From the NCBI GenBank assembly GCA_026225945.1, contig JAMJFZ010001133.1, positions 14,304,001 to 14,368,000 of the forward strand: DNA of 64,000 nt, in the 5' to 3' direction. Shown here piece after piece: positions 22,569 to 35,400 of the stretch (positions are counted from its first letter, which is position 1; each line of letters begins with the position of its first letter). Both the position numbers and the translations under genes were made by a program. The notes beneath the pieces were generated by a model. That model ran no database searches. It was not told the DNA's origin and worked only from the letters and a program-made list of their open reading frames with translations. The stretch comes from Cricetomys ansorgei. Taxonomy: Eukaryota; Chordata; Mammalia; Rodentia; Nesomyidae.

Positions 22569-24962
22569 AAATTGTTTTATTTTCATCCATTTCTTCTCAC
22601 TTTCCATCAGTGAATGTCTAGTCTGTACACCAGACATAAGAAACATGAAACAAAATCCTTAACACTGACTACTATGAGCCTTCATCCAGAAAGGAGATCA
22701 TCCACTGTTATTTAAGACACTGACGTATAGTCCATGTCCATTTGTTCTGCCACCAAAGAACACAAGTCTAAATGAGCAGCAGCCTTATATGGTTTGCTGT
22801 CGACCACAATGGAAAAATCTACACATTTATGACTTTAATAATGCCATAATCAAATTCATTCACCTTAGATACTTGCTTCATCCTCCACATCTCTCTTCTG
22901 TGTTTTCCCTAAACGTCTACACTTAAACAAGATGAAATCCATCTCTCCTCAAAAAGTCCCTACTTGTTTATATTTCTCTTACAACACTTAGAAAATCACT
23001 AATAGGCTTGGGTTCAAAGCAACTCTTTCTAAAGGGTTAGCCTAGGCAAGGAAGTTAGTTGGTGCTGCTTCTTCACATGTAAACTATGGGTGAACTGCAA
23101 TTACAGGATTTTACTTCAAAGGTTTATTGTAAGGATTACAGGCTTAGCCTCATGCATAAACTACAGGCTACAAACTAGTAAGACTGTTATCTTTTCTCCT
23201 AATAGATCTAATAGTACCAAGAACATTTAATATGTATCCAATTTTTAAAAATACATACTTCAAATGAAAAAAGTAAGTGAAAAGCTATTTAAATACTTGC
23301 CTTTTATGTTGAAATACTTTTATGATAAAGATATTACTAACTCCCTGTGGTCACTAGCAGAAAGAATAAACAAAATTTTGTTTTCCTTTGCTCCAATACC
23401 AAAAATATTAATTTACTACCTTCATGTCATCTTCACTTCTGCATATCCTCGTAAGAAATCCCCTTTACTCCCTACTCTCTGGTTATGGGAAAGTGAGCAG
23501 CAGTAAACCTAAACTCACCTTGTCCCAGTTAAAATATTCAGTTCTGGCCCACTGCAATGTTTCACTTGGTTAAAGCCCTTTTAAATATTTGTCTCTGTGA
23601 CAGGAAATCTCTTGTATACTAAGATGCAAAGATTAAAAAGAGAAATTGATAAGACAGGATTATTCATTCCATTGTAAAAACTATAGGCAAAAATAGAAAA
23701 TCACTACTAGTCCATCAAAAAAGAACACTTAGAAGGAAAAGAAGAATGGGAGCCAAAAAATTGCAAATGCTTTGATTTCCATTAACAGGAAGTGTGGTGT
23801 TCCTTATCAAACTTCTATTCCCTATCAGTTATCAGAATATGGAATTGTGGAATTTAACTAATCTCAAGTCTACTTAATTCACAGGAATAAAATCCAACCC
23901 AAAGCTCTAATTCTCTCTCTGAAAACAGGACTCAACACTGATAGATAATAAACAGAATTCTAGAAGTAATGTTTTCATCCAAAATAAATAAAAGTGATAG
24001 AAATCTTGATCACTCAGCAAAACAGAACCTGTTAGTTATAGCTTCAGTATGTAACAGTGAATTACATACTGGATTCTGAATCAGAGGTACAAAGATGAGT
24101 TAATGAAAAAGGAGAACTAAAGTTATCTCAGTTGATACTGAAACACATTACTAGGTGGGGCACCTAGTAAATAAGTGTTGATAATTTTCTGTAATCACTC
24201 AAAATCACCTTTAAAGAAAATTTCTAAGGGTAATGCCAAAGAACCAAAACACTTTTCTCTAAGATATACCAAGGTTTTAAGATGTCATTTTAAACAATTA
24301 CTCAGCTCTGGACTCTGTGCAACAACACAGAACAGCAAGGTAAGATGAAGCCTACTCATACAACAGTGTCAAGTATTAGGGGACTAACCAATCATTTTCT
24401 GACTGAATTTGACACCTGTTCCACAGAAGGGAATTCATGTGTAACACTGTGAACCCAGTCAAATACCCACAGGCCTTAGTGGGAAAGCTACTGCTATTGT
24501 TTTGCTAAATGTTCATATGGTCATCAAATTGGCTTTGAAATAGTTATGTTTGTGTCCACAGATTAGTGCTGCTGTCAATGTTCATCAAAGAAATCTATTT
24601 TGCAATGGTCCATGATGACTAGACTTATAACTGATCTCAAAGAAGTAAGAATAAATGAATGTTGGATGTTCAGCCATCACTGGGACATCTACATCACCTA
24701 CTTCAAGGCTCAGAAAACATTGCAAAGGAGGTTGAAAGGCTTTAAGAGTAAGAGAAAGTGGGGTGGGGTAGAATACTGACTTCTCAAAGTGACACAACCC
24801 TTGAATTCACAACCACTGTGATTTTCATGAACACTGAGCTTTTCAACACTCTATTCTGGAAAGGGAAAGGGGCCCATAGAGCACGGCTTCTTCTGGATGA
24901 TTTATATAGTAAATGCTTGATGAGGGGATTGTTTTTTTAGTGGTACAATAAACAAATTCTCA
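22569..24962. other. Intronic DNA without recognised repeats or exons
   Basis: About 2.4 kb almost free of recognisable SINEs or LINEs, unusual for this window. The short frames at 23264-23506, 24585-24797 and 24758-24940 resemble no family. Confidence 0.45.
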
Positions 24963-25059
24963 CCCATATTCCTGTAAATAACCCTAATAAATTTCATTGA
25001 GTCACACAGACCCCATATTCCTATAAATAATCCTAATAAGTTTTATTGAGTCTCAGTCT
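24963..25059. repeat. Tandem duplication, two units of about 49 bp
   Basis: CCCATATTCCTGTAAATAAC...CATTGAGTCACACAGA at 24963 is followed directly by CCCATATTCCTATAAATAAT...TATTGAGTCTCAG from 25012. The units differ at a handful of positions, so the duplication is not recent. Confidence 0.8.
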
Positions 25060-26354
25060 CTCTCTCTTCCCCCCTCCCACACACACACACTAATGATACA
25101 AGTAGAAGGAGGTGCTATCTATGCAGGAGAGGGAATAATAAGAGTAGGATGGGATATGAATGAATATGACAGGAATGCATTATATACATATATAAAAATG
25201 CTAGAATGAGATCCATTATTTTTAGTATAATATTTAAAATATATACAATACCACATAGCATCAACAAAAAGCTTAAGAAAAATAGAAGACACAGCTCAAA
25301 TGTCACCTTTGAAAATAATTTCCCATTTCCCTAGGATAGAAGCCTGCAAACTAATGCCTACAAAACAAGTCTAGCTTGATGCCTTACTGTAAATAGGGTT
25401 GTGTTGAAACACAGTCACACATTCATTGATATATTAATAATATTGCCTATATATGATTAGAAATAAATATTTGCTCTTTGTACCCTGTTCCTGGCACAGA
25501 GCTTCAAAAGTGCTTGGAATTTGAAGAATGGCAGTAGCCTGTGCTGTTCACTAACTCATTGAAAGACTCTCAATTAGACGTAGTTCATGCTGACACCATG
25601 AGTCCTTGGATAGTTTCATGGAAGGGCCTGTCACATCAAAAAGAACAAGTAGATAAGTGAAGCTTGAGTTCAGTTAGGTCTTTGATGACTCAACAAATAT
25701 TACTGAACACTAAGGTGCTGGGCAGATGGCATGACCAGACAGGGTATGCAAACTCTGCAGCACACTCTTAATAACTTGCCTTGTATACTCTCCCGTGTGC
25801 ATGTCCCTAGAGTGTACCCTTTATAATAAAAATGTAATTCTAAGTATGGCACTTAGGAATCCTACCAATTATTAAGCCTGAGGGAACCTCTGAACTTGTA
25901 GTCATCGGGGCAGAAGTAGAGGTAGGCAGTCTTGAAGTGTAAGGACTTTAACTTGTGGTATTTATACTAATTCTAAGTAATTAACTTGGAATTAGAGAAT
26001 TTTGCCCTTAATTTTTAATATTCTACAATAACTTCAGTGAGTATCAGCCCTACATTAAATTTCAAGATACCTTTGTGTCAGAAAATTAGCATTTAAAAAT
26101 AAAATAATGGGTTCTCATTTGTAAAACTGCCTGTGTACTACCGTCACAGTGTTGAACAACTGCAATATATACCAAATCTACAAAGTCTGTATCTTTACAG
26201 AGAGTTTGCTGTTTGCAAACTTTCTCCTAGTCCATGTAGTTTGGCCTACATCTCTAACCTGCTGCCTATTATATTTACATATAATTTTAAACATATTTGC
26301 ATATGTGTAAATATAGAGTCATGCGTCTATCTCCCCTAGCATATTATTGTTTAC
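25060..26354. other. Intronic DNA without recognised features
   Basis: A TCTC/CACACA simple patch lies at 25055-25092. Otherwise no repeat family, exon or RNA gene was recognised. Confidence 0.45.
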
Positions 26355-26755
26355 TAGGATTTTAGTGCATGGACACCCTCACCCCCAGCTCAAACCTTAA
26401 TTCCTCCATGCAGCAGTGCTAGAGAGGTGAGGCCCATTGGGAAGGTTTTGGCTTACAGAAATGGAGCCTTCAGGAATGTGTTAATGCCATTCTCTGCTCA
26501 AGTGTGTTTAGCTCTCAAGGAATGAATTAATCATCAAAACAGCATTTGCTTTACAGTGCTGTCTTTGACATACACCCTCCTGGTAGTCTACTATGCAAAA
26601 ACTGAAACATGAGGCCTTCACCAAAAGCCACACAACCTTGAACTTTCCAGCCTCTACAACTATGAGCAAAAATAAACTTCTATTCTGTATAATAACCACC
26701 CAAACTCAACTACTCTGTTATGGCAACAAAAAATGGATTCAAGTCACTACTTAAG
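26355..26755 (+). repeat. MaLR-type solo LTR
   Basis: AGAGGTGAGGCCCATTGGGA near the 5' part, then CTTTCCAGCCTCTACAACTA, TGAGCAAAAATAAACTTCTA (AATAAA signal) and CTGTTATGGCAACAAAAAAT at the 3' end. This is the usual MaLR (MLT1/MST-like) LTR order. No retroviral coding sequence adjoins it. Confidence 0.65.
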
Positions 26756-28482
26756 ATCATAAGCTGTAGTTCAATAAATTATGTTTAGCACAACTATCAC
26801 CTAACTCAACTTCATTTCTATGCAGGCAAATTTTTAAAAGGCCTAGAATAATGCAAGGATTTACCCAATGAATTAGCAGCAGACTAGAATACAGATCCAA
26901 ATCTATTATCTTATTACTAAAGATAACAAACATTTCAAATATTATAAGTCAAAAGAAAAGTAATATAAATAAGACTAAAGCTTTGTTTAAATGTATGCTA
27001 TTTGAGAGTGCCAAACTCCCAAACTTGGGTGTGAGAAGACGGTAGTAAAATAAGTCAACATACTACCTCCTTTATCAAGAAAGTTCTGGGATGTGTGGTT
27101 GGAGTACAAATTCAAATGCAGTGTGCTTAGTCACACAGCTGACTTGAATTCTGACACAATCTTCCTATCTCCCTTAGGATCATAAACACCTCATAAATAT
27201 TCAAACCTCATAAAGACCACATTTTGAAAAGCACTGCAATGTGTATTCTGTATAGAAACTGTTAAATATAATCTGTATCTCTCATATACACAGTTTCTAC
27301 TTGAGAGAGGGAAATAAAGTAACTTTGCTGTTTTCAAATGAATGAAAGATATGTACGTATGTATGTATGTATACACACATTCATATATACATAAGAGATC
27401 TACAAAGAGTGAGAGAAATAAAGGCTTACAGAGGTGCAATATTTGGCTCACAGGAATAAGGCAAAGTTAAGACAGAATCAAAATTTGAATTCAGATTAGT
27501 CAAACCATGAAGGCCACGCTATTTATAGAAAACCAAGACACAAAAATAATTTCATTTGGAAGAGTATTTACACAGTGATTTATAAATACAGAGAATCAGA
27601 TATATTAGTTCCTAGTCGTAAAGTAGCTAAAAGCAACAAATGCAAGATCAAGCCAGAAAACACTCCTGGTTAATTACAGAGAATTCAAGACAAAACTGTC
27701 TTCTCTAGAAAAAAAATCTATAGCACAGAGAGAAGCTTAAACTCAGATCTAAAGGATAGACTGGGATTTGCTGAGAGACAAAACACTTGCAAAAAGACAA
27801 TGCGAGCTGAGTATTCTTTAACTGAAAAACCTGGAACCAGAAATGAGTCCGATTTCGGAAGGGTTTTTCTTTGAATTTTTTTTAGTTTGTTTTGTTGTTT
27901 ATTGTTATTTTGGAATATTTACAAAGACTTGGGAGTTGAACACCTCTAGTACAAAAACTACATAAGTTCTCAAAATGCTTTAGATAGTGACACATCTAAG
28001 TTTTCAAATTAAGACTTTTCAACCTGTATTTGAATGAACTGTGTGGATGCACATTTCTTTCTATAGAATGCCTTTACTTAGCAAGGTCCAATTAATCCTT
28101 CCATTCCAACTTCAGGGGACTCCTCTATTTCCAGATCCATCCTTACTCCTCCAAGTAGCTAATAACTCTTTATGATGCTACAGTGTCTAATACATTCAAT
28201 CAAGGTTAATAGCAAAGAGAAAAGGCAGAATCAGGAGTTGAATTCTGAATTTGGATTAGTTATACCAAAAAGCCTTAACATGATTTAGTATTCTTTAATT
28301 TATATATTAGTCTTAAAATACTCTTAAGACAATTGTCATATTTCCAATTTCCTGTACCTTCAAGTTTTGTTATCCCTGGGCTCCTGTCAAACGCTAAGAA
28401 ATAGCTATGTATTTAGGTTAATCAGGAGAATTAAATCTTTGAAGAGAAATGGAGTTTGTAGGGGTTAGTATGTTTTTTTGGA
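26756..28482. other. Intronic DNA; short (GTAT)n at 27352-27373
   Basis: Apart from a GTAT microsatellite and a TTTG-rich patch at 27886-27912, no repeat family or exon was recognised. Confidence 0.45.
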
Positions 28483-28660
28483 AGAACATGGTGAAAGTAG
28501 AGAACTAACTCCTGTAAGCTGCCCTCTGACCTCAACAGATGCACTGTGGCATGTGCATTTGCGTGCACACATGACTGCATGTGCATGAACACACACACAC
28601 CCACACACTCACACACACACACACACAGGCTCACACAAATAATAAACAAAAAATAAAATT
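28483..28660 (+). repeat. B3-type SINE 3' part with CA-rich tail
   Basis: GAACTAACTCCTGTAAGCTG, CCCTCTGACCTCAACAGATG and GTGTGCATT-like sequence lead into a CA-rich run at 28589-28628 and an AATAAACAAAAAATAAAA tail. Confidence 0.75.
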
Positions 28661-29620
28661 TAAGTTAATCAGCTTCACTCCATCAGGTTTCTGGAGCTCT
28701 GACAGGGTTGAAGACTATCTAAGAATCTGCTGGTGCATGAACAACCAATTTAGGGGGGCGGGGGAAAACAGTTACCCAAATTACAGTGACAGTGTCCTAT
28801 GCCAGATGGCTAAGGAGGACCAGCTCCCCTGAGCATTGCCAGAGAGCACTCAGATACTGCTCACCACAGTGTTTTGCCTGGACCTAACTCTTCTCCAGTA
28901 CTAACCTCTTGGATCAAGAATTTACCTATAAACAAGCCCAGTGACCTAGATTCTCTCAATGTTCTTCCTTCACAACCTTGCTTCATTCTGCTTCCCTTCA
29001 TTCAAAGTACAGATGGCTCAATACTAATAAGTGTTTGCAAGTTCTTTTTCAAAGCAGCCCACACCTGCCTGGAAACAATTCCTATTTTGTACTTGTCATT
29101 TTCTTTGTGGGGGTAGGGTGAAAAGCACTCTCACCTGTGCAGAAACAAAGTACACACACAACTTGAACAGGGCCAAAGTGATGAAAAGAAATACTGTGTG
29201 TCTAGAACTAAAGCATATGTGCACCCCAAGGAAATATGAACATACTCAACTCTAGGAAGAATAGAAGTTTAATACAACTAATATATGTAGAACCTATGAG
29301 AAACAATTAATTGCCAGTAGAGAGACAGGTTATATCATGACATGCTATATGCATCATGCTACTGATCTTGGTGTCTATAAGCTAATAAGAGGAGACACTG
29401 AATGGTATACAAACAGATTCTTGAGGGTTTAAATAATCAAAATTTTATTTTATTTAGATATCCATACCTAATTGTATGGATTCTTCCCTTAGGAAGATAC
29501 TACAGTTGCCACAAATCTATTTCCATACCTTAATTTCAATGAACCACACAGCTAGAATTTGAGACATCAGCAAATCAAATTCTTAAGAATTCTATTTTCT
29601 TTTAAACTTTAAAAGCAATA

Positions 29621-29835
29621 GGGGCTAGAGAGTTGGCTCAGTAATTAAGAGTACTTGTTACTATTGTAGATGGCCCAGATTCAAATTCCCAGTACTCACA
29701 GGAGGATCACGATCTTCTGTAACTCTAGTCCCAAGGGAATTAATACCCTCTTTTGACCTCTGTGGGCACCAGGCACACATTTGGTGCACATACATATAGG
29801 CAAAATATACATACATGTAAAAATATCAAAAGATA
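29621..29835 (+). repeat. B2 SINE
   Basis: GGGGCTAGAGAGTTGGCTCA head, TTCAAATTCCCAGTACTCAC, TTTTGACCTCTGTGGGCACC and AGGCACACATTTGGTGCAC. Near full length, with the microsatellite at 29837 at its 3' end. Confidence 0.92.
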
Positions 29836-29836
29836 T

Positions 29837-29930
29837 ATGTGTGTGTATATATATACATATATATACACACATACATACATACACACACATATATATACAT
29901 ATGTGTGTGTATATGTATATGTATATGTAG
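29837..29930. repeat. TG/TA/CA compound microsatellite
   Basis: Alternating GTGTGTA, TATATACA, ACACACATACATAC and TGTATATG units make a partly self-complementary purine/pyrimidine-alternating tract at the B2 tail. All four open frames listed across 29696-29965 arise from it. Confidence 0.92.
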
Positions 29931-30097
29931 TAAACATAGTGAATGCTGCTCTGTATAATGCCTAAAGGGGTGGGGGCTAACTTCTTTTATTCTTAGTTTC
30001 CTTATCCATAAAACATTAGCCAACTTCAAGGCTATCGTGAAATTTAATACTGTAGAGCATTTAGCACAATGACTATATGATCTTAACAAAGATTTAC

Positions 30098-30155
30098 TAG
30101 TAGTGGTGGTGGTGGTAGTATTAGTAGTAGTAGTAGTGTAGTAGTAGAGTAGTAT
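30098..30155. repeat. (GTA/GTG)n trinucleotide repeat
   Basis: TAGTAGTGGTGGTGGTGGTA followed by imperfect TAG units. The polythreonine frame on the minus strand at 29826-30164 comes from this repeat. Confidence 0.9.
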
Positions 30156-32790
30156 TGCTATCACAAAAGAAAAGAGGTCTCCATTTTCTGGAATATTACA
30201 GCAGATATTAAAAAGACAGAATAATGCTCAAGTACAAAAAATCAAGACTGCTCAAAGTGATATCAATGAATAATGCCTTTGGATGTACAGATAAACGCAC
30301 ACAAGAACAAAGATGTAAGTGAGGAAAGAGGAAAAAGCAGAATGGAAAATGGAGATTCATTTTTAAGTGATAGTACAGTTTCAATGACAAAGATCTTACA
30401 CTCCATCATCTGTTCCTCTGGCTAAGACCAGCTGTATGGGCTGTGTCATCTCAAAATTGCTCTGAAGTCCTGCCTCTCAGCATCTAATACCACCACTGAA
30501 TTTGAGGATGAAACTTTTAAAGAGATCATTAAGATCCAATGATGAAGCAGATAAGAAGATCTTAATCTAATATGGTGATGTCCATAAAAGCAGAGATTAA
30601 GACAAAGACACACAAATGAAAGATTAGGCAAAGACAAACAGAAAACACCTGCCAAGAAGCATTCAGAAGAGCCCAACCCTGCAAATACCTCAGTCTTGGG
30701 CCTCTAGCCAATAGAAATAGAGGAAAATTAATGTTTGTCTCTTAAGTCACCACTTCTGTGGTATGTTTTGGCAACTCTAGCAAAATAATACACCAGCTAA
30801 ATGAAAGATATCCTGATTAAGAAAACCGAAAATGTAAATTCAGAGGCCTGAAATTTAAAAATAGAGTTGCCTAATTTATATCAGTAGATTTTTCTGTGCT
30901 TTAAATCTCCACATCTAAAAATCCAGATGTTTGAAATCTTATGAAACAATAGCAATCCAACACTCTACAGTTTCAGAGGCCTTCTTCAAGTACAGTGTCC
31001 CTAATAACTAATACTAAAGTAGCAATATGGGTATGAAATGATCTAATGCAAAGTAGGTTTTTTTGACAGCCAAGCAAATCTTCACAAAATATTCTGTTTT
31101 CTAAGTAAAATTAGGATTTTTTCTTGACTTCTGGGTTTTGATAACAGCAAATACATGGACATCTATGAAAGTTCACAGAAAGATTTTTATAGTAGCTGAA
31201 AAAAAAAAGCAGGGTTTTTTTTTTTATTATTTCACTAAGAAACACATTCTAGCAAACAGTACAAAGAATATATGTTGGAAATAACTGTACTTTCATCCCA
31301 CTGTAAAAGAAACTCTTTCACTTAATTCTATGAATTGCTTTCCATCAACTCTGCAGCAACATTTACAATTTGCCCACCACAGTATCTGCTGACAATAAAA
31401 TGCATTTTAATTTGTTGCCATATTGATTTCCATGAATTATTTAGGCAATTTTTACCAGAGCAAGAAGAACAAGCTTTCCCCTGTGACATGTGGTTTTTAA
31501 ATTGTGCTATTAAGTCAATGCCATTAGTTAGGATGAGGTTTACAGACACATAACAGGAAAACATAAACTATGAGTGGCTTTAACAACATAAGAATGTTGT
31601 ATACATGTGTATACTCTCATATGTAGGCATATAAAGAAATACAATATTCTAGAAAAATCTGTGTCTTTATTTGGAATAGTTCATTTATTTTTAAAAATCT
31701 TAAAAACTTCAATAACTTCCTCTCCAAATAAATAGTATCCAATAAAAATGTAACACAAGGTACACACATCTACTTGAATTTTCAGCCTTGCAAAGAGAAA
31801 AAAAATGGGAAAAAGGGAAGTTTAATATTTATTTAATAAATCCAAATTCCCAAAATGTTGTTTCAACATGAAATTAGTATTGAAAATCCATTGAAATACC
31901 TTAATTTTTTTTAACCTAGTCTTCAAGTCCTCGCCCTCACAAAGACTTTTCTTAACTCCTTTTGAAGATTTCTTTCTTCATATGGCCTGCTATGAGGTAT
32001 CTACAACCTGCAGCCCAAGGGGGCATATATACCCAGGATAGCTATCAAGGTGGTCCAACATAAAATCACATAAAGTAACTTTGTAAATGACGGCATCATG
32101 TCACAATGTAAAAAGGTTGGCTATGCCTATTTAGGTTAAGTTTTGTCAAATAATTATCATATTTCATTGCCTGTATCTGTCAATCCTACAGCATTAGAAA
32201 CTCCAGGGATTTTGATGTGTGCATAGACTTAGAATATCTTCCAGTCCACAGGCTACATTTATGGAGTTTCTCTTTAACAACTAAAACCATGCCACAAGTG
32301 CAATAATGCTGATTATTATTTATTCTCATAAGTTCTTTCATCCTTCTACATATATAGATATTAAATTAACATTCTAAAGTATATTCTTCATTATTATTCA
32401 AACCACATTAACATTTTCACTGAAATCAAAACCTATACTGAAAATGCCTATATTCCATATTTTTTAAGCAAGTCATTTTCAATTTATTTCAGAGTTTGGC
32501 ATCAAAATTTTCAGTGTATTAGGTTTAGTTGAGATTCTGAATGACAGTTTGCCATGCAGTAACTAAAATATATTAATTTATCTTTCAGAGTGAACATCAG
32601 TACAGGGTAAGCATTATTTCTAGTATGCGTACATTTTCTCTTCTAATGAAAAAATTCAGCAAACCTGACTAAAAGCTATTTGTTCAACATATCCTCTATG
32701 TATGTATTTGAGTATTTTTACTGAGAAAAAATTTTCACAGCTACTCAACCCTGGCAAATACCAACACTTAAAAACAAGGACAAATAAGGC
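30156..32790. other. Intronic DNA without recognised repeats; possible conserved patch at 31320-31560
   Basis: About 2.6 kb with no recognised SINE or LINE. Both strands stay open for more than 70 codons over 31328-31564, which is unusual at this AT content, but neither translation resembles a known protein. Confidence 0.4.
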
Positions 32791-32792
32791 AA

Positions 32793-32965
32793 GGGGGATG
32801 GCAGGGCACACCTTTAATCCCAGCACTCAGGAGGCAGAGGTAGGCAAGATTTCTATGAGTGCAAAGCCAGCCTGGTAACATGGCAAATTTCAGGACAGCT
32901 AGAACTACACAGTGTGCCAAAATAATTAATAATGATGATGATGATGATGACAATAATGATGATGA
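32793..32965 (+). repeat. B1 SINE with (GAT)n tail
   Basis: GCAGGGCACACCTTTAATCC, CAGCACTCAGGAGGCAGAGG and AAAGCCAGCCTGGTAACATG define B1. An imperfect GAT repeat follows at 32931-32965, replacing the usual A tail, and yields the poly-Asp and poly-Ser frames there. Confidence 0.9.
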
Positions 32966-33749
32966 AAATAATAATAGACAAATAAATATATTACTATATA
33001 ATTCATTGCTGCATTATTATATAATTTCTGACCTGATTTCCAACTTATTTTTCTGTAATTTTATACTCAATTTTATAAAGTGAAAAACTATAATTTGAAG
33101 AAGTTAAAATAAAATCTGTCCTTGAAGAAAGAATGAGGGAACATGATCTTCTTAGAGAGAAAAAAAGAGGAGTTGATAAAATAATAATCTTACCAAACCA
33201 GCTAAGAAAAAAAAATTAAGCTTAGATTGTTGTAATCAGAAATTAGAAATCATTTTTAAGTTCTCAGTTCATTTACTCTTTTCTCCCCTTATTCTTTTAT
33301 TCATTTTTCACAAATGTTCAAGGATCTAGCTCCGACTTTCACAATCAATGATGGGCAGGGACTAAAAACAACAATAGCAATAACAACAAAAAGCTTAGCT
33401 CCAACCCTATATATTTCAACCAAAACTGTATGCAAGGGATAATATGCCTTCAACACGGCTATCTTCAAAACTTGACCTACTATTTATAAGTTGGCATTTA
33501 GTAAGTGTTTACTATGTACCATGCCTATCATCAGTAAATGGCTCAATGGGGATCTCTTTCCATTAACCCTCCAATCAAAACTTGATATCCTCTAATTCAT
33601 TTTAAGAGCAAATCTTTTCTGCTCCGAAGGTAAAGAGTGACTCCATGACAGTTGTAATCTATAACTCATAAAACTATATAAAAGATATAGATTTGTCTTT
33701 CCAAGTCTACAAAGATAAACCCTACCAAATGATGAATTAGCTGCAGATC

Positions 33750-33835
33750 AATGATGGAAGGAGAGAAAGAGGCTCCCAAAAGTTGTCCTCTGATCTCCAT
33801 ATGCACACGCTCCCCGACACACATGCAAATTTCAA
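33750..33835 (+). repeat. B3-type SINE, 3' part
   Basis: AGGCTCCCAAAAGTTGTCCT, CTGATCTCCATATGCACACG and CCGACACACATGCAAAT match the B3 3' half. The tRNA-like head is missing or decayed. Confidence 0.65.
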
Positions 33836-34599
33836 AATGTAAGTATTTTTAAATAATGATCAATCTTCAAAACTGTTATATAAAAATGAGTTCAAAAGGG
33901 AATAGACCATGCTTTCTAGAAGCTTGTAAGACAAATTTAAAATTAAAGACAAATATTTATTTTACCCTGTTCACTTTTAAAATGTAAATTGTTGAATGTA
34001 AGAACACTAACAGTCTCTGAAGTATACAATGAATTACAAGGCTTTTACTTCAGATGAACAATGAGTAGAATATTCAATGAATAACTGAAATCACTATGTA
34101 TATACTATGTGTAACAATCTATAAGAAATTAACCAATGTTAACCCTAAAGTTTTTTAGGTGACAAAACAAAAATAATTAATATGAGAGTGTTCCTGCTTT
34201 TTCTTCCCTTTGTTGCCTCCTCAGGAGAATTCTAGCTTTCTTGTGCAGTCTTCACCTTCCCAACCCTTTGGGACTACCTTGCCACTCTGATTATTTTAGG
34301 CTTTGTAAGATAGACAAAGAAATACTATGAATACATAGGTTTGGACTGGTATTGTTGTATGGAGATGTTCCAAGACAATACAATTTAAAACACCTATATT
34401 AGGTGGAAAATATTTTAAAGAACTATGACCATCTATTAAACATAATATTTAAGAAGCAAAAGGAAAGAACCTGCATCTGACAAAAATTACTTGTTCTTAC
34501 AGACCTGTCCATTGCTGTCTCTACTAGAACACTGAGTAGATCATGAGTGTCAGACATAACACACACAAGTACAGACCCAGTATCTCATCTTTACTGCTA

Positions 34600-34775
34600 A
34601 CAGACACTGGTTGGGATCATAATCTCTGACTCATTGAAGACATTATTATAAAGGAAATGAGCCAGACACAAAATTACAAACATTATGTCTTCCCACTTTT
34701 ATGAGATAGTCAAATTCACTGAGAAAGTAGAATGTGCCTGCCAAGGGCTGGGGGCATAAATTGTTCTAATTTTTA
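34600..34775 (+). repeat. Ancient LINE-1 3' end
   Basis: AAAGGAAATGAGCCAGACAC, AATTACAAACATTATGTCTT, TATGAGATAGTCAAATTCA and TGCCAAGGGCTGGGGGC follow the order of old mammalian LINE-1 (L1M) 3' ends. It may extend leftwards to about 34440. Confidence 0.6.
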
Positions 34776-34984
34776 TTTATTCATTTTAATCTTCTCAGGA
34801 TTATGGCATAATCAAAATTATAGTCTTTATTTTTCTAGTATACCATTCCTTTACTTTATACATCATCCACTATTTATTGAATGCTTAAGTACTAGAGTAT
34901 GTAATTAACTTGAAATAGTATAACAAAATATACCTTTCAACAGACAATGAAGAGGAGGTGATAGGAAAAATATCCATCCCCTGT

Positions 34985-35400
34985 GAGGATTAATTTATAT
35001 GCCAACTAGACTGAACTATGAAATGCACAGACAGTGTGTCTATAAGTGTATTTTCAGATGAGATTAACATGTGAATCAATAGACTGAGCAAAACAAAATT
35101 TCCTCCCCCATATGGGTAACTAAGGTCAGTTAAAAGCCTAAACATAACAAAAAGGCTGGCCCTCTCACTCTCTCACTAGTCAACTCCTAAGTATTTGAGC
35201 TAGGATATGGGGTCCTACAAGCACGTCTTCTCTGGTCTTTGTGCAGAATTAACACCATCGGCCTAGCTGTTTCTCAAGTCCTTAGATTTAAATAGGTATG
35301 CCATCAGCACTTCTTATTTCAAGTTACCAATGTGTACTTTAGGACTTCATCTCCATAACTATGTGAACTGATTTTATTTTTTTTGCAGTAAATATATTAG
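34985..35400 (+). repeat. Ancient mammalian dispersed repeat, class unresolved
   Basis: GTGAGGATTAATTTATATGCCAACTAG, cited by its core GATTAATTTATATGCCAAC, then CAGATGAGATTAACATGTGA, CACCATCGGCCTAGCTGTTT and TCCATAACTATGTGAACTGA. These blocks occur in this order in an old pan-mammalian interspersed repeat. I cannot name the family reliably; it is probably LTR-like. Confidence 0.45.

Noticed and set aside
29696..30164. Overlapping frames rich in Tyr/Thr/His/Cys/Val
   Set aside because: They are translations of the TG/TA microsatellite and GTA repeat, with no coding meaning.
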